Shown here piece after piece: positions 56,595 through 64,000 of a stretch of DNA of 64,000 bases; positions within the stretch are counted from its first letter, which is position 1, and each line of letters opens with the position of its first letter. The DNA is from Centroberyx gerrardi (lineage: Eukaryota > Chordata > Actinopteri > Beryciformes > Berycidae). A program made the translations under genes and the position numbers. Location of the stretch: positions 27,008,315-27,072,314 of the forward strand of contig NC_135997.1 of NCBI RefSeq assembly GCF_048128805.1, written 5' to 3'. The notes beneath the pieces were generated by a model, which searched no databases, was not told the origin of the DNA, and saw only the letters and a program-made list of their open reading frames with translations.

Positions 56595-56924
56595 TTACTT
56601 ATACAATTGAATTGATGCTGTATGCTCTGGATAGCGCAGGTGAATAACAACCGGTAACTTGCCACGTGTCACACTTCTGTAGTACTTTGTCCCTGGTATC
56701 GAATCCCTTTCTTTGAGGGGAACATTCAAAATGCGGTTGACGAATGTCACGCGCTCAGCTGCATTAAAGAACTTACAGATCAACATCACAATCAGATGAA
56801 TATTTATTGAAATGACAGTTACAATTAGCACAGAAATTATTAAGGCATTCGCGAGGTCAGCTAAAGTTTCTCTTCCTGGTTGCAACATCTGCCGTCGCTC
56901 CCTAAGTAGTAACCACTGACGCAT
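56595..56924 (-). CDS. Hypothetical 109-residue single-pass membrane protein
   Basis: Not recognised. This intact ATG-to-stop frame encodes an Arg-rich N-terminus (RERRQM, residues 8-13), a strongly hydrophobic stretch at about residues 24-52 (ALIISVLIVTVISINIHLIV, then MLICKFF), and a basic, tyrosine-containing tail (GTKYYRSVTRGKLP). The positive-inside rule would put the N-terminus in the cytosol if the segment is a transmembrane anchor. An in-frame stop lies immediately before the ATG, so this start is the longest possible, but the start context is poor (T at -3, C at +4). The composition looks protein-like rather than repeat-derived. It lies about 760 bp upstream of nat on the same strand, so it might instead be part of the nat 5' region or a chance frame. 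No splice sites are needed. Coding status is unproven. Confidence 0.35.
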   Translation of the reverse strand: MRQWLLLRERRQMLQPGRETLADLANALIISVLIVTVISINIHLIVMLICKFFNAAERVTFVNRILNVPLKERDSIPGTKYYRSVTRGKLPVVIHLRYPEHTASIQLYK

Positions 56925-57235
56925 TCAAGCTACGGTCACCAGTTAATCTGGAAACGACTTAAACTGTAACACCGGGATACAGGCGTATGGTAACCTCTAT
57001 GTTCACCTAAAATCTAAACTCGGCCGCGAGGGTGTGTGCAATATGTTCGTGGTTTTTTTTAATTTTTTATCTTCCCCCCTTTTTCAAAAGTTTTACGGCA
57101 TTTTAGAGGTGCAACAAGCTTTTTACTAACGCCCTTGCTTTTACAACGAAGGGTTGACTGTGTCATGTATCTATGTAGTGTGTATCTGTCAATTACCTAT
57201 CTGTTAAAGTGCAATATCACTCCTGAGCCCAAGAC

Positions 57236-57296
57236 AAATTGCCCTACGGGAACAATAAAGTATATCCTATCCTATCCTATCCTATCCTGTCCATTC
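57236..57296 (+). mobile_element. LINE 3' tail with (TATCC)n
   Basis: GCCCTACGGGAACAATAAAG followed by five TATCC units, the usual end of a fish LINE whose tail microsatellite forms at integration. Confidence 0.65.
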
Positions 57297-57599
57297 AGCA
57301 GCTTCCTCCTCACCTGTGCAGGTCATCATGGTCATGTGCTGCTGCTTCCGGCTCTTTCTATTGGCAGTACCGAAAAAATAACCAGCCAAAGGAATTTGAA
57401 AGACTATCCCCGACGTACTTACTGTGACTGTTAGCTAGAGCTGGTGACTAACTGGTAACAAGACTAACTGTTTAAATGCAGTATAAGTGTGTAACTTACA
57501 TTTCTTGATCTGAGGAAATAATCAATTGTCTGCTGCCTTTTTGCTGGCTTATTTACATTTTAATTACTTCTAAACACCATTAACTTAATTGCCGCTAGG

Positions 57600-57660
57600 G
57601 GGAGCTCTATAGTTTATGATTTTACTGCGATATTAGTACAGTATCCTTCTAAAATGTATT
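57600..57660. repeat. Repeat fragment shared with 62015-62075
   Basis: CTATAGTTTATGATTTTACTGCGATATTAG and GTATCCTTCTAAAATGTATTA are matched in order by 62020-62070 (GCTGCGATAATTG, TGTATCCTTCTAAAATTAATTA). Confidence 0.55.
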
Positions 57661-58692
57661 AGACTTTGAGTATGAAGGAAAAACTGTGGCTTCTGGAATT
57701 ATTTCACGACCAAAGAGGAATTCATCACTGTCAGCAGGATGTAAGTGAAGTTCTGACAAAAGCTGGAGCTTCTGCTACAAATAAGAAACTATTTACCAGT
57801 ATCAAGCTCGCCACAATAATGAATACAATTTCCGATCAAAACCTTCAAAATAAAACCCTAATTTCACCAAACTATTTAACAGCTATTGTTTCACCCCTTA
57901 TTAATTGTAAGAATTGAATTGAGTATTTTGATATGATTTTGTTTCGTCTTTACTAGTGATTGGTTGATGCTTGAATCAATCCTTCAACAATAGCCTACTT
58001 TAAAGCGAAGGAGTCGAATTGCTTCGCCAAAAGAACTGAATTGAAATTCATCAGGTGCACTTGTAAAGTTGTTGGCTAATAAAATGGGCTTAATCAACCA
58101 CAGTCACACAACAAACTCACAAATTATCAAACTCCTTCATTCATTGATTATCTTTATACAACTCCCAAGCGACTACTACTTGGCACAAGAGCACCTGTAT
58201 GATGTATTCAGTTCGAGCTGAGTTGCTGAATCGACATCTTTCTTTTGGACTCAACAAACCGTTCAGCTGTATCAGACTGAGCGAATCGTCACCTTTTGGT
58301 CAAAAGAAACAGTACAGATGTGAGTGACTCGCTAGGTCAGTTGGTCCAGCGGCTCAGTTGCTTGTGGTAACTGGAACTGTTCAGTCCTGTTGGCTATCAA
58401 ATTGTCCTTTTTGCAGAGGTGAACAAAATGAACCAGTCCTGAATCGATTTACTACCGTCGGACGGGCCAAAGGAATCGAGTTAGCTGAAAGAATCGATCT
58501 CCTAATCTCTATTTTAATACCTCTTTTCCCGCCAGGAGTGATGCATTTGACGCTGTTGTTTTGAAGGCAAAATCGCTGTCCTTCCGGTCTTATTCGGCCT
58601 CTCTTAACTGGCTTGACGCAGCTGGAAGCTTGCACGCAACCACAAGAGGTACTTTTTTTTTTTTTTTTGCGTAAAACTACGTAGACTTTTCA

Positions 58693-58711
58693 TGATGTCA
58701 CCACGCACGTG
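58693..58711. promoter_or_regulatory. CRE-like motif and CACGTG E-box upstream of sdr42e1
   Basis: TGATGTCA (58693-58700) and CACGTG (58706-58711) are five bases apart, about 600 bp upstream of the sdr42e1 coding exon and near a plausible donor (gtactt at 58650) for a non-coding first exon. The motifs are exact, but their function is inference. Confidence 0.25.
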
Positions 58712-59318
58712 TAGCCCCGCCCAAGGAAGTGGGCAGTAGTGAAATATAATACTTCCATGAGTGTTACCCAAGGGTGTTACCCCAACAGATATTTCACACA
58801 CGTTCTGCCCGGCTAATGTTGAGGTTGGTACTAACACTGAATACGTGCACTTAATATTTTACAGGCCAGGCTGTGATTTTACCTCATGTACGTTCTCTTC
58901 ATGTCAGAGCACGCCGTTTTGGTGCATTTGATTTGGTGACATTGCATGCTGAATTACCCCCTTACGTAAAAAAAAAAACCTTAACCTTAAGCATTAATCC
59001 TGGAATAAATTTGTATGGATGTTATGCACATACCACAACAAATATATCATCGTATAGAAATATTAACGTGATAACTTATGAGAAAACAACCAGAAAGTAC
59101 GTATAAAGGTCACCATGAACACTGCAAGTCCCTATAGGAATATTGTAGTGATTTTTAGTTTAAGACAGAAGAGTGTAGGCTACTAACTGTCACATTTGTG
59201 GGAATGCTGTTTACTCTGTGTACTAGTGTGTGTCTAAAAATGAAAACAGTCGTTTTTCTATGCATCTATAATTCTATCTTTTTTGTGTTTTTTTTTTTTA
59301 CAGATTCGCCTTCCTACA

Positions 59319-60840
59319 ATGGGAACTGCACGAACAGACACGTTTTTGATAACCGGGGGAAGTGGGTATTTTGGTTATCGGTAAGCACCATTTCATATTG
59401 ACTATTTCTCATGAGAAAGATACAACTTATATAGTTAGTAGACGTGCAGACTGCAGAGTTGCCTGCTGCAGTAACACTGCCGATCACAACAAGGTGGCGT
59501 TATCACACAAGTCTCAGCTTGCTGACTGTTAAGGAGATCCACTGCATTCCATAGAAGAGTCGTCAAGTGGATTTAAATACGTTTTTAAAATAAGATAAAG
59601 CTATGAAACAAACACATTATTCTGTTTATTTGCTGTAAAATTACCTTGTGCACCCTTACTTATTAAGTGAATGAGTTGTGTTTATTGATGCTTTGAATCC
59701 ATGCGTGAGATTGTACATTAATAACCCTTTTTCCTCTGTAGCCTGGCATGCTCTCTGTATAAAAAAGGAGCCAAAATCATCCTGTTTGATGTCGCCCCTC
59801 CAAGCCAAGAAGTGCCAGAGGGCGTTGTCTTCCTGCAGGGAGACATACGGGAATACGCACAAGTTGAGAAGGCCGTCGCCGGCGTGGACTGTGTGTTCCA
59901 CATCGCATCCTACGGCATGTCAGGCAGGGAGCAGCTGAACTGCCGTCTGATCGAGGCGGTGAATGTCGGAGGCACGGAGAACGTCCTGAAGGCCTGTGTG
60001 GAGCAGGGAGTCTCCAGGCTGGTGTACACCAGCACCTTCAACGTGGTGTTCGGAGGCCAAGTCATAGAGAACGGGGACGAGAGCCTCCCCTATCTGCCTC
60101 TCCATCTCCACCCAGACCACTACTCCAGAACCAAGTCGGTGGCTGAGATGGCGGTGATGAAAGCCAATGGGTCTGCGCTGAAGGACGGCAGCGGCGTGCT
60201 GAGAAGCTGCGCCCTGCGCCCGGCAGGGATCTACGGCCCAGGAGAGCAGAGGCACCTGCCCAGGATCGTCGGCTACATCGAGAAGGGAATCTTCAGGTTT
60301 GTTTACGGGAAGCCCAGCAGCCTGGTGGAGTTCGTCCACGTGGACAACCTGGTGTCGGCGCACGAGCTCGCCGCCGAGGCCCTGACCCCGCAGCGGCAGC
60401 GGCGCTCCGCCGGCCAGGCCTACTTCATCTCAGACGGCAGGCCCGTCAACAACTTTGAGTTCTTCAGACCTCTGGTGGAGGGCCTGGGCTATCCTTTCCC
60501 CAAACTGCGCCTGCCTGTCGCTCTCATTTACTTCTTCGCCTTCCTCACAGAAATGATTCACCACCTTGTCGGCCCCCTCTATAACTTCCAGCCATTGCTG
60601 ACACGCACAGAGGTGTACAAAACCGGCGTGACGCATTACTTCAGCATGGCAAAAGCCAAGGCAGAGCTGGGTTATGAGCCCCAGGAGCACAACCTGGATG
60701 AGGTTGTGCAGTGGTTCAGAAGCAGAGGCCACGGGAAAAAGCATCACAGCTCCTTCCTTACAAAACTGCTATTAGACGGCCTGCTGGTTGCTGCCTTTGT
60801 TGCTGTGGCTCTCTCTTGCCTCCCAGTTGTTGGCAGTTGA
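59319..60840 (+). CDS. sdr42e1: SDR42E1, extended short-chain dehydrogenase of the 3-beta-HSD type
   Basis: NAD(P)-dependent oxidoreductase related to 3-beta-hydroxysteroid dehydrogenases, probably acting on sterols or steroids at a membrane; the substrate is inferred from family only. Two coding exons: 59319-59380 (acceptor cag just before 59304, so 15 nt of 5' leader lie in this exon) and 59742-60840; donor gtaagc, acceptor ctgtag. The product is 386 residues (human about 393). The Rossmann motif TGGSGYFG is at 12-19. The active-site YxxxK is Tyr148/Lys152 in DHYSRTKS. Family blocks include CVFHIASYGMSGREQLN, RPAGIYGPGEQRHLPRIV, SLVEFVHVDNLV, SDGRPVNNFEFFRPLVEG and LTRTEVYKTGVTHYF. A hydrophobic C-terminal anchor spans about 366-384 (DGLLVAAFVAVALSCLPVVG). 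The reading frame seen from 59812 is only part of exon 2. A poly(A) signal lies at 61358. Confidence 0.96.
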
Positions 60841-62906
60841 TGAGGAACATTCTGATGTTTTCTCTCATGGTTTACATGTGAAGACCGATTCATAACCTGG
60901 CTGTTTACAAGTGTTAAAATGGCAAGGTCCATGGACACGTTTTCTCTCTAAATGTTGATCTGTAATAATTAGGGACGCATTTAATTGCATGTCAAGATCC
61001 AGAAAGTCATTAGTGGCAAGTGTTCCAGACTATTACTTTTTGGAGTAATTGTTTGTTGCCTGTGAAAGCAACTGGCTGTAGATATAACTCAAAATTTCTC
61101 AAAATTAACACATTTAATAGTGGACTTTCCCTTTTGATATTGTTATACTAATGGCATTACATGTGAAAGTAATCTGATGATCTGTCGACCAGGATATGTC
61201 ACTGTCAGAAGCTACATCAACTGCTACCTCTTTTAACCTTTTTGGGTTTTGGAACTAAACCTCTGGGGGAAAAGCTTGGTAATTACCTATTATACATTTT
61301 TTTGTGAACCTGTTTTTCTATAAGCAAATACCAAGCAACTTTCTCAAATTTGTAATGAATAAAACTCTACAAATCAAGTATTGAAATGATGTGTCTTTTT
61401 CCAACAGAGAGCACTAATCTCCAGTAACCTACATCGCCTTTCTATTAAATCTAGAAATCTTGTCTTCTGATTCCAAATCTAGAGTTTGCCATATGGTTAT
61501 TAAAGGTTTATGGGATGAGAGACAAATAGAGAGAACTAAATAATGATCAAGTGTGATCAGAATATCTAGAAAGACCTGTAACAAAGAGCAATAAAAGCCT
61601 GGTTTCTTACAGACTCTTAACTTGGCTACAGTATATCCATATACTCAATCATATATGCCCCCATTTATATCACAGTCATAAACTAATGGGATGCTAAATA
61701 AATAGGTGGGCAAACTATCCATTCATGATCATCATAAACAAACCAATTACAGTGTTAATTTATGTTTTCTTTCCATTGAAAGACCCTATACTCATTTAGT
61801 TTAATCCTGTTTCCTATGTACCCAAACGAAAAATCACTGTAAAATTCTTACATAGTCTAATATTAGGCCTATATAAAATTCTTAATACAGTATACTTACT
61901 GAGGTACTTTATTTTTATATAGAGTTTATAGACACCTTAGCGTACATCATGGTAGCTTTTTTGTTTTTTTTTAACTCCTATGATATCACTATAATATTCC
62001 TATCATATTACTATAGAGACCTATAGTTTTGCTGCGATAATTGAACTGTATCCTTCTAAAATTAATTATAACGGTTATTATAGTTCAGTTTCGCAAGGGC
62101 GCAATCTTAATTTTGTAACTTCAACATTGTGTCAGACTACAAAAGGTGTGACTGAGTTTTAGGTGGGTTTAGCCTCCATATTACAAATCCACCGAAGCTT
62201 TTTCCTAGTGTAAAAGAAGTCGGACCAGGTGAGGCGTGCTTTGTGCGATGTTTTAGTCTGCCTGAGATGAATGCAGACGTCCCCTTCTCTCTAAACTATT
62301 CTCTTTTCAGAGCCGGCAGCCCCTTGCTGAGTTGGTCGCAATCATTGTTTCTCTGCAGCATTAACCACATTCCAGAGAGGCGCAGCGCATCCTGTCTCCA
62401 TCCCCGCATTCCTTTTACGCAAACGAGTCCCCTGCGTAAAACTGCATTTTATGTATATTTTCGGGCGAGTGGTGTGCCTAAACTTTTGCGCAGTGGTTAT
62501 TTACGGTGCATCCGATTATCCAGCCTACTTTATTTTCTGAAATAGTGACCCGAAGGGAAATCTGGAGTCAAAACCAACAAGGGGAAATTCCTCCGCGCAG
62601 CGCGCCATTGACTGTAAAGACCTTTCAACTTAACAAAAACTGAAGTTGACAAACGTATCCCTGTCGGCTGAAACTGTGAGAAAGAGTTTGTTTTTTCGGT
62701 GAAGGGGGAAAGAAGAAGAAGACGATGCGGCACACAGAGGAGATTTCTGAGTACATCGGTGGTTTTGCTAAATGAGCGACGGCTGTAACGCGGCGTTTTG
62801 TTTTGATTTCCATGTGAAATGCAATTAGTGCTCTCCGGTCCTCGGTAGTTTGGCTCGCGGAGCGGAGCACACTCTCTGAACTTGTTTCTCGCCTCGGGAG
62901 CAAAAC
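60841..62906. other. sdr42e1 3' UTR, repeat, and upstream region of the Ajuba-family gene
   Basis: 60841-61385 is sdr42e1 3' UTR. 61600-62075 is AT-rich repeat sharing text with 54285 and 57600. From about 62230 base composition rises toward the Ajuba-family start, and the ATG at 62907 is preceded by in-frame stops, so 62230-62906 should contain its promoter and leader. Confidence 0.5.
61358..61363 (+). terminator. Poly(A) signal of sdr42e1
   Basis: AATAAA about 520 bp downstream of the sdr42e1 stop codon and on the same strand. The stretch 60841 to about 61385 is therefore the likely 3' UTR. Confidence 0.6.
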
Positions 62907-64000
62907 ATGGAGCATTATGAGGAAGATTTGGGACTCCGGGCCAGTAAATTGATGGAGGACCTTTCCTTATATGAAGCGTATAAAGATGGGATGTACAATG
63001 CAAGGAGAGACTTGGTGATTAACCCCGATTTGGATTTTTCGGCTCCGGCAGTCGCAGAGCATAAAAGTAAGCCAATGAATGGCACCTCTGTGCTTCACCA
63101 GCAGCATCACACAGTAGAGAATTACACGTCTGGGAATAAAGTGTACAACGCGGCTCCGGTGCGCCCCGTGAACGGCAACCGGACCGTGCCTGTGGATTTT
63201 TGTGCCCCTCAAAGAGACGCAGTTTATAATGAGGAGAGCTGTTGCACCAAATCCGAAGTGGCTTTGCCGTGTTATAGCGGCGCTTCCGAGAGGCACCGGA
63301 GATACTCTCTGGAGGTGCAGGGCCACAGGTACAGCACCGGCTCTGCCTTCGACGGCGTGCCTCTCAACAAACCGGTATCTCTGCCTGGCAACAGGTGCAA
63401 CAGTGTCTGCATTACCACTAACCATGACGGGAGATACAACGCCACCAGCCCGCGGTCCAGCCTGGCATCCTCTCTGTCCTCTCAAGAGCAGAGCAAGCAT
63501 GCCAGCCCGAGGTCGAGCATCAGCAGCCCGCGTACTAGCTTGGTGGTACCGGGTCAGGACAGGTATACGAGCCCCAGGTCTAGTATGGTTCACTGCGAGG
63601 GCAGCAGCGTCCTCAGTCCCAGATCCAGCTATGCAAGCACCGCCAGCGACACCAGTAAACACTCCAGCCCCAGGGCCAGCCTCAACAGCTACGACTGCTG
63701 CAGCAAGCCCAGCAGCAACCGCACCAGCGGCATCAGCATGGGCTACGACCAGAGGCACACCAGCCCCAGGTCGAGCACGGCGAGCCAGTACTCTTTCACC
63801 ACCAGCCCGAGATCTAGCTACTCTGACTCCCGATACGGGCCCATGGGCAACCATGATCTGGAGGGGGCAGTTTTACACGCAGCACCGCTGGCGAGTCCCC
63901 GCTCCAGCATCTGCAGCCAGGACGGGAGCGCGAGACCGGGGACGACGGCGAACTGCGTGGTCAGCCCCCGCTCCAGCATCTCCAGCCACAGCTCCAGAAG
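62907..64000 (+). CDS. ajuba: Ajuba-family LIM protein, first coding exon (AJUBA, alternatively WTIP); runs off the window
   Basis: Ajuba/WTIP/LIMD1 proteins are scaffolds with an unstructured N-terminus and three C-terminal LIM domains; they link cell adhesion, LATS/Hippo signalling and microRNA silencing. The frame is open from the first ATG to the window end (364 complete codons), all within the N-terminal region; the LIM domains are not in view. The opening [21 protein letters not shown] resembles the start of LIMD1-type members. [15 protein letters not shown] at 270-284 matches human AJUBA from memory better than WTIP (SARSSGISLGYDQRH), and [16 protein letters not shown] at 236-251 also resembles AJUBA. 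Ten SPR(S/T/A)S motifs lie between 181 and 357. Fish WTIP could keep ancestral residues, so the paralogue is uncertain while the family is not. No splice donor was needed or chosen before the window ends. Confidence 0.8.
   Translation, partial: MEHYEEDLGLRASKLMEDLSLYEAYKDGMYNARRDLVINPDLDFSAPAVAEHKSKPMNGTSVLHQQHHTVENYTSGNKVYNAAPVRPVNGNRTVPVDFCAPQRDAVYNEESCCTKSEVALPCYSGASERHRRYSLEVQGHRYSTGSAFDGVPLNKPVSLPGNRCNSVCITTNHDGRYNATSPRSSLASSLSSQEQSKHASPRSSISSPRTSLVVPGQDRYTSPRSSMVHCEGSSVLSPRSSYASTASDTSKHSSPRASLNSYDCCSKPSSNRTSGISMGYDQRHTSPRSSTASQYSFTTSPRSSYSDSRYGPMGNHDLEGAVLHAAPLASPRSSICSQDGSARPGTTANCVVSPRSSISSHSSR

Larger units (their letters stand above)
56925..59303. other. Region between the hypothetical ORF and sdr42e1
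   Basis: Holds a LINE tail with (TATCC)n, the repeat fragment at 57600, a T17 run at 58651 and probably an sdr42e1 non-coding exon around 58550-58649. The 83-residue frame at 57666-57917 has no features suggesting a real protein. Confidence 0.5.

Noticed and set aside
57666-57917. An 83-codon plus-strand frame
   Set aside because: Preceded by repeat sequence, AT-driven composition, no motif; no reason to prefer it over chance.
59920-60363. A 147-codon minus-strand frame
   Set aside because: Antisense shadow of sdr42e1 exon 2.
62967-63854. A 295-codon frame on the minus strand
   Set aside because: It is the antisense of the Ajuba-family exon; GC-rich Ser/Pro/Arg codons rarely make stops on the opposite strand, and the product (Ala/Gly/Val/Arg-rich) has no family features.

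Overview
The window is vertebrate nuclear DNA, almost certainly from a ray-finned (teleost) fish. Its genes are split into many short exons with GT-AG introns. The proteins align closely with vertebrate families. The spaces between exons carry teleost-type interspersed repeats: hAT-like elements with 8-bp target duplications, TTAA-flanked inverted-repeat elements, tRNA-derived SINEs, LINE 3' tails, a dead Tc1-like copy and long CA repeats. No CRISPR array, operon or prokaryotic gene, and no convincing tRNA or rRNA gene, was seen.

Layout. The first 54 kb hold three consecutive minus-strand genes: tent4b (non-canonical poly(A) polymerase, ten exons read, 3' end off the left edge, first intron about 21 kb), heatr3 (ribosomal-protein import factor, 15 exons, complete) and cnep1r1 (regulatory subunit of the nuclear-envelope lipin phosphatase, six coding exons, complete). 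Read in the direction of transcription the order is cnep1r1, heatr3, tent4b, which is the human 16q12 order, so this is a conserved block. Next comes a single-coding-exon arylamine N-acetyltransferase (nat, minus), an unrecognised 109-residue ORF with one membrane segment (minus), sdr42e1 (plus, two coding exons), and the first coding exon of an Ajuba-family LIM protein (plus, cut by the right edge).

Function. The genes share neighbourhood rather than one pathway: RNA tailing (TENT4B), ribosome assembly (HEATR3), lipid synthesis control at the nuclear membrane (CNEP1R1), xenobiotic acetylation (NAT), a membrane-anchored sterol-type dehydrogenase (SDR42E1) and adhesion/Hippo scaffolding (Ajuba family). 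I rebuilt exon boundaries by hand from splice sites, reading phase and remembered family sequences. All coding totals are in phase: 583 codons for the visible tent4b, 682 residues for heatr3, 125 for cnep1r1, 290 for nat and 386 for sdr42e1.

I did not find a novel multi-gene system. The most interesting items are a GC-AG intron with a long CA repeat in heatr3, ten SPR(S/T/A)S motifs in the Ajuba-family exon, the unrecognised membrane ORF, a perfect 24-bp hairpin upstream of nat, and a nat poly(A) signal embedded in its last codons.
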